Part shown: positions 11,801 through 22,683 of the stretch, one piece after another
How the letters are laid out: each line of letters opens with the position of its first letter
Position numbering within the stretch: position 1 is the stretch's first letter
Assembly (NCBI GenBank): GCA_027922465.2
Contig: BQMF02000179.1
Coordinates: 558,001 to 622,000 of the forward strand
Source of the DNA: Turritopsis dohrnii
Taxonomy: Eukaryota; Cnidaria; Hydrozoa; Anthoathecata; Oceaniidae
DNA length: 64,000 nt
Direction of reading: 5' to 3'
The notes under the pieces: generated by a model
Databases searched by the model: none
What the model was told of the DNA's origin: nothing
What the model saw: the letters and a program-made list of their open reading frames with translations, nothing else
Translations under genes and position numbers: made by a program

Positions 11801-13404
11801 TTCCTGAAAAGGTACGTTAAAAGGAATATGTTCTTACTTCCATTAAGTATTGATGAGTCAACCTTTTCTTAAATGGGTTGCAGGAATTCAGTATCCATGC
11901 GTAGAGTTTTACGTAGCAGACGAATGTGGAAGATCTCCTTTCTGTTACATTGATGTGTTCAGGTGACGTCACAGTAGTGACGATAACAAAACATCTATAA
12001 AACCTCCTTTTCATGTAAGCTGGTTATTACTTTTATTGCAGAGCTGTAGAAAACCCAGACGATGTCGAAGCTCGTTCAGAGATGCACTTGGCAAGTGCGT
12101 TTGCTGGAATCGGGTTTGGAAATGCAGGCGTTCATCTTTGGTATGTATTATTACACAGTCCTCACCTCTCGTGTCGTGAAAATAACTTTTAGAATGATTT
12201 AATTCAGTTATTTATTGATAGAGTAGCTCTCCTGCGTACCACATCAGAGGAGTGTTTTTCACCATCAATCACATGTCGAAAAGAGCACCCTGGAGGAGTA
12301 CAACGTCTCTTTTCCTCCTCAGCTTCGATTGGTTCACTTGTTTTTTTCTCTTCAAACTTTCAAAAGATGGGAATGAATGTTCGGTTCATATGACAGACAT
12401 TTTAATTTCATGTTTTTAGTCATGGTCTTTCGTACGCGATATCAGGAATGGTGAAAGGATACAAAGCGTTAGATTACAACGTAGATCATTCACTAGTGGT
12501 AAGTTATGACAGTGTAAAACATGCTTTTTATTAAGCCTTGGTATACATTTAGCCCAATATTCAAAATGTTAAAAATTCGTTTTAATGTTTGCCACAGTTT
12601 TGACGTCACTGAGAAATTATTCATCTACTATTGTTTTCTTTCGTGTTTTCGTGTTTCAGCCACACGGTTTATCTGTCATTATTACCGCTCCCGCCGTCTT
12701 CAATTTTACTGCACCTGCATGCCCTGAACGCCATCTTGAAGCTGCCGAAATATTAGGTAATGCTAAAGGGTGATGGTTGATGAGGTTGGGTGGGCGGTTT
12801 GTGGATGAGGCGTTTTCACAGTGTATGAATTGTATGAAGTCCATTTGTTGACCGTGTGATCTGCTCTAATCTGAAATTTAAATTGGAAACGAAATATATT
12901 AAACCATTATTACCAAACCTTAACTCCTTACCTCGGAAAGTACTTATTAATATGAATTCTGATAAATTTAAAGGTTCGTGTCAATGTTGGGTTAAAGAGA
13001 CCATTTAAGAAACTTCAGCGGTCACCATCTTTACCAAGAAAAACATTCGAATGTTCAACTTTCTGTTTGAAAGAGAGATGTTTCATAACTGACGTTTCTC
13101 TATTCGAAATGATTTGATAACATTGTTTTTCTTTGACAGTTACTTTTCTCGTTGTTCAGGCGTGGATATCTCCAACGCCAGGAAGGAAGACGCTGGACCG
13201 TTACTAGCCGAAGCCATTCGGAATTTTATGTACACGTTGAACGTAGACGACGGTATATCCAGCTTTGGATACACAAGTTCCGATATTCCAAATTTGGTTC
13301 AGGGAACACTGCCCCAACACAGAGTAACGAAACTTGCGCCTGCTGGTGAACCCGCCCCTGAAGAATATCACATGTTATACGAGCAGTCTCTGAAAATCTA
13401 TTAA
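5896..13404 (+). CDS. ADHFE1: Hydroxyacid-oxoacid transhydrogenase (ADHFE1), 13 exons
   Basis: Coding exons: 5896-5960, 6345-6394, 6985-7025, 7134-7187, 7357-7407, 9752-9855, 10930-11126, 11405-11588, 11659-11811, 12042-12140, 12420-12498, 12660-12756, 13160-13404. All junctions are GT-AG and in phase, totalling 1419 nt (472 residues; human about 467). An in-frame TAG at 5890-5892 supports this start. Known role: a mitochondrial iron-containing alcohol dehydrogenase-family enzyme that couples oxidation of 4-hydroxybutyrate to reduction of 2-oxoglutarate. Visible motifs: CQCPAHSH near the N-terminus; nucleotide-binding GGGS at about 142-145 followed by [13 protein letters not shown] at about 190; GFDVFCHALE, with likely metal ligands D246 and H250; and VHLCHG and PHGLSV, with likely ligands H334 and H361. 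The last exon ends KIY, as in the family. Introns carry a transposon (8971-9467) and a minisatellite just before exon 7. Confidence 0.95.
8971..9467. mobile_element. MITE in ADHFE1 intron 5
   Basis: The element starts CAGCGCTGCAAATAA and ends with its exact reverse complement. Identical TTACCC hexamers flank it on both sides (8965-8970 and 9468-9473), consistent with a 6-bp target duplication. A second pair, GGCCGGTCA-GCGG and TGACCGGC, continues the arms. No transposase is present. The CAG start is hAT-like, but hAT elements normally make 8-bp duplications, so the family is open. Confidence 0.7.
10747..10886. repeat. 14-bp minisatellite before ADHFE1 exon 7
   Basis: About ten imperfect copies of TTGCAATGATAGYG (with ATAACG and ATAGCC variants and some 11-bp units) end about 43 bp before the exon 7 acceptor AG (10928-10929). 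The antisense 152-codon frame here is a translation of the repeat, not a gene. Confidence 0.8.
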
Positions 13405-14832
13405 CTCACATGAACTTTGTTTTGTAGAGATCTATAAAATTTTTCTTTCATACGTTTTTCTATTTGTTGTATATAGAATTTATGGATATCTGTAAAGCAG
13501 TACTAAAAGATAGGTTTTATAAAGATAGGTTTTATAAAGATAAGTTTTATAAAGGAAGATTTAACTGGGACAGAGTTTAAGCGACATCTTGACACTTGGT
13601 AAGAATATTTCACTTTCACCACTCATTTTTGTTCGGAGTAGTTGGCATAGCAACCATTTGTTTTTTTGGATTCTCATGGCTTCAGGTGCAAATATCCTGC
13701 TTGCATTACAAGAAAATTTTCAGTTTTTGAACCAGATTACATAACTTCCTATTTCACGAGGCAGTATTGAAAGTATTGCACTTTTAAGTAATGTGTGTGC
13801 TCACCTTTGGCAGTGGTAGGGTTTATATGTTTTCTAGACCTAATGGTGAAGCTTAATGGTTGGTCATATACCGTTTTGCACAAGGGTTAATCGGGCTAAA
13901 CAGTCTTAATAAACTTCAACCTTTTTCAGTCTTGGTAAACTTGCGGCATGCAAACGATTACTACTTCTATTTTGCAATTATCGTTTTTGAAGTGCCGGCA
14001 TCGTTAAACTGACAGAGGTGGGCGGACGAATTTATTATAAAATTTCAGTTGTAGACAAATATCACCCAAATTTCCAAACGTTTATACGAAAACCACAAGA
14101 TAATATAATTTTTTTCATAGAATATGTACGTTTTCCTCAACTTGGTCTTTCTCTGTTCTTGCGATATAATTAACTTTATATAACAAAGTTTACTTGTGGC
14201 GTATGACAGCTCGAGCTCATGTTTTACTTGTGGCGTATAACAGCTCATGTTTTATACATCCTTGTCATCCGTAAGAGAAGGCGCTCTAAAAGCCTTGTGT
14301 CCACTGAAAGCGATAGATCTCATAGGAATAAAAATAGTCATTCATCTCTATCGCTATATTCAAAGTGCTATCGCTGTAGCGTGTCCATTGAAATAATATG
14401 AACGCAGAATGAAATAGTGCCAAACATTTTCAGTTATTACTTTCGAAAAAATGGATAGTGGCGAGGTGCTTGATTTTGATGCTCCTCGCAGTTCTTTTAG
14501 ACAAAAACGAAGGGGAAGAAAAATATGGGTAAAGGGTACAAGTCATATAGACAAGGATACTTATCAACACTGTTGGAAATTTCCTCACCCTCAAGAAAAG
14601 TAATTGTTTTTCTACCCATAATAATTCAATGCATGACTTGACCTTTTTTCAAAACATCAACATTATCAAAACAGCTTCTCTCACAAACTAACGCACATTC
14701 GAATATCTTCTTTGGATTTCGAATGTTTTTTAGACACAAGGCTTAAAATGTACTACGACTAATTTAGACACAGGCATGGCGGTATAACACGCTAAATCGT
14801 CTTTTTTACTATCCGTGTTATGTGCCCATAAC
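13405..14832. other. ADHFE1 3' UTR and spacer
   Basis: A 15-bp unit GATAGGTTTTATAAA is repeated three times at 13509-13553, within the likely 3' UTR. A duplicated segment (ACTTGTGGCGTATGACAGCTC type) lies at 14190-14250. Motifs GTGTCCACTGAA and GTGTCCATTGAA at about 14297-14395 resemble a MITE end also seen at 32.8 kb. One small frame (14451-14600) is listed separately. Confidence 0.45.
14451..14600 (+). CDS. Possible 50-codon ORF or first exon
   Basis: An ATG-started frame of 50 codons has balanced composition, including a basic RQKRRGRK stretch and a C-terminal HCWKFPHPQEK. It ends at TAA; alternatively the GTAATT at 14600 could be a splice donor. No continuation was found and I do not recognise it. 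It lies just outside the left end of the large composite element. Confidence 0.2.
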
Positions 14833-15105
14833 TACGGAAGCCGGGAGGGGTCAATCTGAAAAAATATTTCAAATCCAAAAATATAAATCCAAAAATATAT
14901 TTCAAATCCAAAAATATATTTCATATCATATGTTCATATGTAGAAATGTATTTTGATCAAAACCAAGAATATATTTTCAAATCCAAGAATGTATTTAAAA
15001 TCTCAAAGAATGTTTATCAAATGCAGAAATATTTTTCAAATGCAGAAAAATTTTACAAATCTTGAAATTTATTTCAAATCCGGAAATATTTTGAATGTGT
15101 CATTG
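14833..15105. repeat. Left terminal/subterminal repeat array
   Basis: The terminal inverted repeat is followed by about ten degenerate copies of TTTCAAATCCAAAAATATA. The copies nearest the end are the best preserved. The matching array at the other end is inverted. Such arrays are typical transposase-binding regions. Confidence 0.75.
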
Positions 15106-16743
15106 AAACCTCGTAATTGTGACTGTGCTATTTAAACGTGTGGTGTGGTTAAAGTTTAACTAATACAAGTAATACAACTGTGGTAACGTACAGAATGAAC
15201 ACTAAATTCGATGTTTTCGATGTGGAAAAGAATTCTTCCCAGTTGAATTATTTTGTTCTCAATAATAGTAATAATATTGAAGACATAATTGAGTTTTACT
15301 TCAATAGAGGAACTCAGTACAAAAAAATAGTTTTACTCTTAGAACGCTATCACGGCACAAAAATGAGTTTAAGTACATTGAAGCGTACCTTAAAGGAGAA
15401 TTAACGTCAAAATTAATGTGCCTTTTTTTTTTCGATAGTTCGATAGTATTGTTAAAGAAGAACTCGTGTTCAAAATTTCAGCTTCATTGCACCATGTTTC
15501 GTCAAGTTATGACCAAATAAAGTTTTCTATCTTTTTGAAACTGTGACGTCACGTATGTCCAAGGTTAAGTTTGCGTTTGTGATCTAACATTTATGATCAC
15601 GCTAACAATAAATGAAATCGATTAACTTTTTCCTTTTCAATTGACTATTGAAATGTTTTTAAACATCAAAGAAAGAAAAAAAAGTTAATGCAGCTACGTC
15701 GTAGGGGGAATACGCGGATGAATAAAGTATTTTTCTATTTGTAATTTTTTGGTTTGTAAGGCATATGGATGCTTTCATTACCGCGACTATCTTATAAAAA
15801 CCAGGTTATATTCTGTGTAAAGAAAAAATTTTTCATTAATTGTTCTATTTATTTAACAACAATGAAAAAAAGATTGTGCGCAATATAACAAACTCAGAAA
15901 AAAATATACAAAAAAATATATACTAGAAATGTTTTCACCAATAAAATACGATAATCTTACTTTAGATGTGAAATTTTTGACGTCCTTGAAGTTTTTCTTG
16001 TATCTTTGAAATTGAATGTACGCAGTTTCCAGAACAGTTTTATTGAGACAGATAATATCGAAATCTTTGTGCTCAGTTATACAACACCTTCAACGCTGCT
16101 TTTGCTATCTTCGTCCATATACATTATAAAAACAGATGGACATACGTGACGTCACAACTGTAATAACGGTTAGTTGTGGAGCATAACTTAAAATGCTTAT
16201 TTAAAGCGAAATAAAACAGCCCTAAAGGGCGGTAACTCAGCCGATATAACAATTATAATTGCAATTAAATTGTGCTAAATGTTACATTACAGGCAAGCCC
16301 TTTGAAATGACGCTTATAGTAAGAGGCTAGTCCGAACTGAGGAAGACTAAATAAATTGCAGAAGTATACCTAGCATAAATTATGTAAAATTATATGGATC
16401 GAAGACTTCCACAATTGTATTGACTTCAACACTATTACAATCAAATGAGTTAAAATAAGTCAAACTTGCTTAAAAACTGAAGACCTTGTCAAATCTGCAT
16501 AAGTGACTGCCAAATTCAGGACCTTCCAATTTTTTTTTTTTGGTGCAAACCTTCCAAATTTTGCCAGAAATGCGAATTGGTAACATATTACGTTTCATGA
16601 AATTGTTCACAACTTGGATTAGTAGGAGCAGGAGAAACTTGGGTATTTCAAAGATTTTAATCCATGACAATATAAAAATTATATAGTATATAATTTAAAT
16701 CAACATAACATACAATATGAAAGTCTATTTCTACTAAACCTGT

Positions 16744-17462
16744 CAGTGGCGGATCAAGAAGTAAGTCACAACTTGTGTAAAAAAGTGTTAGCAATTCAAA
16801 CATAAAAGAAAAACATTAAAACAATCCCATTGGTAATATTACTCTCGTGTGCCAAATAAACGGGCCCCCCCCGCTTGTTAATTTTTCGATTTTTTTCCAA
16901 CCCCCCCGGACCTTATTTAGACCCCCACGTTTATTTATTTTCACCGATAGACATGTGTGTAACTGATGTTTTTGTGTTTACTAGTAACTCAGTTTCTTAT
17001 ACTTTTCTTAACACTCATTTTCTTGTACTGAAGTTATGTATTACAGTAACAAAGACTTTTCATGTGATACTTGTTTTATCGTTTAGAAAAAGAGAAAAGA
17101 AAAAAATAGCTTCTTGTATATAACTGTTACTTGTAATAATCTTCAGATTTTGCTTAAAAGTTTCCCTATCACTTTTTTGTATATAAAACATAGTTCCATG
17201 TATGATAGTATATAGCTATTATTAACATTAACACGTTAAGAACACAAATCTTCTGATTTTATTGAAAATCGATGTTTTTCACATTTTCCAACCCCCCCGG
17301 AAATTAAGACCCCCCCGCTTATTAGGTTTTTGAAAATTTTCCAACCCACCCCATTTATTTTGACACCCCCGTTTATTTGGCACACGAGAGTATAAACCGA
17401 ATTGACAAATTATGTTAATGCGTTTCTCCACAGAATGTGCCTGCCCTCTAGATCCGCCACTG
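16744..17462. mobile_element. hAT-like element nested in the TTAA element
   Basis: The left end CAGTGGCGGATCAAGA and the right end (reverse complement CAGTGGCGGATCTAGA) form a near-perfect inverted repeat of the hAT type. The flanking 8-mers do not match, so the target duplication has decayed or an end is mis-set. It holds a second MITE and no coding capacity. Confidence 0.65.
16842..17390. mobile_element. TA-flanked MITE nested in the hAT-like element
   Basis: TA dinucleotides (16840-16841, 17391-17392) flank inverted ends CTCTCGTGTGCCAAATAAAC. Next to each end are poly-C blocks alternating with TTTTCCAACCCCCC. The TA target and the length (549 bp) fit Tc1/mariner-type MITEs. The 82-codon frame inside is not a gene. 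Confidence 0.7.
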
Positions 17463-19528
17463 ACTGCATATTACCACTTGAATCTTTTCATGGAGTTTAT
17501 AAATAAAGCAATTGTGCACGAAAAGACAAATGACACAATAAAACTTTTTTAAGGATCCGTATATGTTCTTTTCAAACATGTTATATTGTGTCCTAGCACA
17601 TATTAGGTACACAACAAATTTTTAAATTATATGTATGTATATTGGTTTGATTCTAATTATCATCCAAAGAATTTTTCCTGACATTGTATATATATCCCAA
17701 ACTTATTCTGTGCTTGCATCGAGTGGTTTGCAGTAGAAAAAATCTTGATTATTTTGAACAACGTCATCTTTTTCAATGTGAATTTAACACAATCAGTCCC
17801 ACACAGTGGTAACTTGATCGAACATTGTACTGACTAATAATTTGATACAGTCTAGAATTCACAAAATTACTCCCTTCTTTAATTTATTAAACTAATCTCG
17901 ACCACTTTTCAATTCACTGTGACATTTCGGAGCCAGAAAAACAGTTTTATTAAACGTTATTGTTCACCAATATCTTGCGCATGATGTTTATACTTTCGGT
18001 TTGTATCAGTGTGTAGACAGATGAGTCAATTCAGTCTCACCACAAGTGAAGTATATTTTGTGTGCTTTCAATGACAATTCCACTTGTTTATTTTTTTCGA
18101 CATCTTCAACTTTTAGTGTAATATTTATTAAATGAAATGAGCATGTTTAATGAATTTATTGATAAGACGTATTCACCAGTAATGTTGATACTACATTCAT
18201 TTCTGTTGTGATATTGAAAGTTTTTCACACACAACACAGTTTTGTTTATTATCTTCATCTTCTTTTTCAAGAACTTTTCGCAGAGTCGACTAAACATAAA
18301 TATTTCCTACAAAGAATGTTCCCATGATAATATTTCCATGGCAATAGTTGATAAAGACAGGAAAGAAAGTCTTAAAATTCTTCTTCAAAGATTCTGCAAA
18401 GCTTCTTCTACAATTTCCTCAAAACATAAGCGTTTTCACGAGCTCTGTGTGCATATTTTACAGACTTGATAATAAAAATTTTAAAGATTGAATTGAGAAG
18501 TTATCAACAAAAAATGTCTAAAATAACTTCTAAAAGTATTTCAGAAGTACAGAAAAGATCATTCTTTTATGAGTTATTATTGAAAGTGCCCTTTTTGTAT
18601 TGCATTTAGCATCACGTTTTGGGTCTGTCATTAAATAAACAAACAATCCAAAATCCGAACGGACTTTCCGAAAACGGCAAAATTTAATGAAGAAGAAGAA
18701 GAAGAAGAAAAACGCCGATTCCAATACTCATCTCGATCTAAGATCGGCTGAGTAAATAAAAATTTTTAACAAATTTGGATAAAGCCATTTGATTTGTAAA
18801 AAGATAAAGTTTTATTTTAGCGAAAGTTGTTTTTTGACGTTAATTCTCCTTTAAAGCCAAAAACTTAAAAAGGAAAGGAAAACCACCTATTGATATCGCG
18901 ACCTTAGAATAAAAGGGTTCTATTTGGCATTTTCCGCGATTTTAGAAAAATGGATTTAAAAAATCCCCTTGTGAAATAACTAACTTCCACTTTACGCAGT
19001 TTTAAAGTTTGTTCTTTATTTGATAGCAAATTCCCTTGACTCTCAAAAACCGTTACTGTTATGTGGAAAACTTGATCATGACAATAATTTTGAAGATTTG
19101 TTTTTTGAGATAGAACCTTTTTATTGAAAAAGTTCGCGAATCTTCGGAGTTTGAAAAGGTTCCATCGTACTTTCCCTGTAGTTTCGGTTGATTAGTGGTT
19201 TAAACATTTTAAAAATGATCAGTATAGCCAAGTATTTCATTCATGATAGAAATTCTTTGAAATTTAAAACTTATTATAACAATATGTTACAATAAAATGG
19301 TGAAAATTAAAAATCTGTCAAATAATAGTATTCTAACAAATATTTTCGCGTTAAATAGGAAGGCCTGAGCTACGGCTACACTAAAGCTTTAAACACTAAA
19401 CTAAATTTTGATTACCTAATAGGACGTAACAAAGGTGTCTCCTATCATTTTGTTTTGCTTGATACGAACTATACAAAGTCATACACTGTAACTCATACCC
19501 TGAGGTTCTCCTCTAAATCTATACAACA

Positions 19529-19756
19529 ATGTTTTCTCTGATAAGAGATACGGTTGCGGCAATAAGAGGCGAAAGAATGAGTCGTCAACCACACCCCATC
19601 ATCGAAATCAATAATATTCCGCTCGATGGAATATGTAACATTGCACACTAGAGAGAATCACCCTTTTTGTTTAATAATAATGTAAATGATTACTATCATA
19701 TTGTATGTAATATTAGTATGTAAGTGAAATAAACAAAAAAAAAAAAAAAAAAAAAA
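19529..19756 (+). mobile_element. Poly(A)-tailed retroposed fragment
   Basis: A 228-bp insert ends in AATAAAC followed by about 23 A. The octamer ATACAACA flanks it on both sides (19521-19528 and 19757-19764), which is the signature of target-primed reverse transcription. A 40-codon frame (19529-19651, starts MFSLIRDTVAAIRGE) begins at the very start of the insert. It may be the 5'-truncated tail of a LINE or of a host mRNA; I do not recognise it. Confidence 0.6.
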
Positions 19757-19967
19757 ATACAACAGAATAATGCTCTAAAATATATTAATGGAAACAAATG
19801 GAGAAAGTAAAACATTTAACTTCGCTGAACATATTAGAAAGGTATATTATTGCTCTTTTGCTAAACTCTTTAAAATGAAAAATTGAAACAAACTATACAG
19901 AACATACTCATAAACTGTTTGGAAATAAACGAGAAAGGTTTTTTTGACTTCATGCAATGAAATATCC

Positions 19968-22313
19968 TTATTTCTTGACTCCAATAGATCTGTAGTGCTC
20001 TTGGTCAAGTGAGGGCATCAGATTCAGCATGGATTTGAGGTCGTCCATTTTGTTCTTTGAAAGTTGCTTTTCTGATTTCTGATTTCTCGAAGATAGGATT
20101 TTTATTTCTGTGGTCGAGTGTTCCATAACTTCTATGGGATGCTTTCCATCTTTACTACGTCTGGTACAATGTTGCTTCCCGATCAATGCACTTTCGAAGT
20201 ACACTTGACCGTGAGAAGTTTTGTACTCGATTGTATGCAATTGAGATTTCAAAAATTTTAATTGGAAGACTTTTGTATATGGCACTTGGGAAAAGTGTAG
20301 CATTTTTGAAGAAGCTTGGAAATCTTTAAAATCATTTTTCTTCATCTGAATAACAACAAACGGACGAGTTCTATTCACCTTCAAGAGCACTCTCAAAAAA
20401 GAAATTGGTGAATAGAATTTAGCTACTCGCATGGCTAGCTCAATCTGCTGGTGCATATTGTCCATCTCTTGAACGCACGAGTGTCCTGCTAGTGAGTATT
20501 TCATGGTTATTTCGCTGATTTGTTCTTGAGTATATAAGAATTCAAGGATAGCTTGCGATATATGTGAGTTGCGATTTTGGGGAACGCAACTGTCTGACCA
20601 GCAAATGAGCGTATTTACATCTGGGTGATCATTTGCAACCTTCTTGACGATTTGAACGAATGCACTTGCTATATCATTTCCTGCGCGACCTGATACTAAT
20701 TCAGTCCAAATTGCACAATACCCCTGCTTACTAGATGTCATAGCTGTGAGATTGTACAAAGTCAATTTCCGCTTATAAAAAAATGAGCCAACTTCTGCTT
20801 TAGGCAAATTGATCACATTCTCCAAATCAAAAACTACAAGTAACTGATTGCCATTTCTATTTGATTTATCAGTATTCTTCTCTTTTCTCATGGCAACTTT
20901 TTCAGCTAAATGTTGGCTATGAGATTGTTGTTCTTCTTCAGTAATTGGAATTTTTTCACTTTTCTTCAGCTTAATACTTTCACACTTCTCACATCTGTCT
21001 GTTTTTGGGACATGAAAGTTAATATTGAATGAAGTGTTGAAAACGTAACGATAGTAAGATGATTTAACAAAGGAAAGTTTCTCTTTTTCACATTTTTCTT
21101 TGTACAGATCATACATCTTTTCAATGTTTAATCCAGCTTCCAAGTATTTTTTATTTGTTTTAGCCCGACAATAGTGTGAATCAACGACCGGGAATGAATT
21201 GATGTGATCAACAACACCTTTCTTCTGCTCTTCACTTACTCTGTAATGAGAATTGTGTCTCCCTCTGCCATCTGGCTTAACAATGCCTGTAGCTTTATCC
21301 TTCTTTTCATGCACGTTATACACCACTTTCTGGGACATTGCAAGAGTGGCCAAATAAAATTTCTTGCAAACGCGAAATGATACAGACCCTTTCATTAGAA
21401 AATAAGTATAGCTGCACTTTTTCCGACTCCCTTCCTTTCGATTAACTGAGGCACAAACGGATGTTTGAGCAACGAAAGAAGGTTTTCCATTTGTGTCAAG
21501 CTTGTAGTACTCTTCGAAAATCAAGTTTTGTGTTTCCTTGTTAATTTTTTGTGCACAGTTGAATTTGCAGCTATTCTTGCAATCCTTCTTCATCTTGATC
21601 TCCTTAGCAGGAATTAGTTTACCTTTGTGGTTTGTGTATTCCTTTCCAGACTCGTGAGCTTTTTTGCGTTTGGTGATTTGCCAGTTTTTTTTATTACTTG
21701 GTCGTTTTCGAAAGTATTCTTTTGTCTCTACATTTTTTTCAACAAGGTCGACAAGATCTTTCATACAAATTTCAACTTCCTTTTTTATTTCCTCTTCTTT
21801 CACTATACCCATAAAAACCTCTTCAATTTCTTCAGCTTCTAAGGTGTCAAGTTCAAAGTCTAAAAGGCTTACACTTAGTTCGATAAATTCTGATCCTTCC
21901 AAATTTGTGGTTGGTTCTTGGTTGTTTTTTTCATTGTTGGATTCCTTGTTCTCTTCTTTATCACCATCGGTATCAACGAAGGATTGATCACTGTCACTAT
22001 AAGACAAGAGAAAATTGACCAGTCCATTTATTGACAAGCTTTAACAACAAATCATAGATTGTATGTTTTTGAAAGCACAATTTTAAATGTATGTCAAAAT
22101 CCCTTACATAGCACCAATACAAACTGATCTAATTGTTTTTCGAATACTCATTTTGTTCTTGCTTTGAAAAAGTTCTGAATCTTTTAGAAAAAGAGCTGAA
22201 AAAAGAAAGCAAACTTACGATTGCCACTCATCATCGTCAGCCATCTCCATCATAATCTTTTCTGCAGCTTGTGCTGCAGAATAACGAATGGATCTTTTCA
22301 CCTCCTTGACCAT
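19968..22313 (-). CDS. Two-exon DDE-type transposase, 707 residues
   Basis: Exon 1 is 22219-22313 (starts MVKEVKRSIRYSAAQAAEK; donor GTAAGT). Exon 2 is 19968-21996 (acceptor after CTTGTCTTATAG). The join EWQS-DSDQSF is in phase and gives 2124 nt. Visible: an acidic N-terminus; a basic KKRKKAHES-like region near residue 140; Cys clusters CKNSC-x3-C at about 171-179 and CEKC at about 367-370, probably zinc-binding. A candidate catalytic core follows: LLVVFDLENVINLP (D422), LICWSDSCVPQNRN (D500), and GHSCVQEMDNMHQQIE with an acidic residue at about 544 or 551. The pattern D... SDSC-QNRN ... GHS resembles transposase-derived proteins common in insects and cnidarians, perhaps Sola-like. The frame is open throughout, so the gene may be functional. 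A continuous frame that reads through the intron 3' part reaches 22037. Confidence 0.8.
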
Positions 22314-22404
22314 TTTAAGATTCAGTTGCAGTAAGAATGAGATCACGTATAGAAGGAATCAAAATACATTATCGAATGTTATGAAAGTTCTATTTTCAAA
22401 TAGA

Positions 22405-22683
22405 ATAGAACCTTTTTATTCTCTTGCTTCGTAGTGAGAAAACTCAGGCACGAGCGCGCACCGATTACAATTAAAAAAGTTCTATGTAAAGCGGAAAATA
22501 TAGAACCTTTTTATTCCAACGCAAATGCTCGAAATTAAAATAGAACCTATTTATTGTAGTAGTTTAAGGCCATGGAATATAGTAATCGAGAAACTGATTG
22601 GTGAAATAATAACTTATGTGCTTGAAAATTAATTAATGCAAAAATCTCGAAAATTCCAAAATATTCGATAGAACCCTTTTATC
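22405..22683. repeat. Internal copies of transposon end motif
   Basis: Copies of ATAGAACCTTTTTATT or close variants lie at 22405-22420, 22500-22515, 22540-22555 and, as part of the end, 22668-22683. One more is at 19110-19125, and the inverted copy at the left end is 18908-18923. They are probably binding sites for the element's transposase. They also lie upstream of the transposase start (22313). Confidence 0.65.

Larger units (their letters stand above)
15394..18850. mobile_element. TTAA-flanked non-autonomous element
   Basis: TTAA lies at 15390-15393 and 18851-18854. The ends are AGGAGAATTAACGTCAAAA and its reverse complement. TTAA duplication with AGG termini fits Kolobok- or piggyBac-like elements. 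No transposase frame remains. Inside, GTGACGTCACGTATGTCC (about 15543) recurs inverted at about 16137-16155. A hAT-like element (16744-17462) and a (GAA)n tract (about 18689-18713) also lie inside. It interrupts the integrase gene in its N-terminal region. Confidence 0.8.

Noticed and set aside
16744..17462. 8-bp target duplication for the hAT-like element
   Set aside because: The flanking octamers (AAACCTGT and ACTGCATA) do not match.
21664..21987. 107-codon frame opposite the transposase
   Set aside because: It is a shadow of the transposase on the other strand, rich in Ser/Phe from its acidic/Lys codons.
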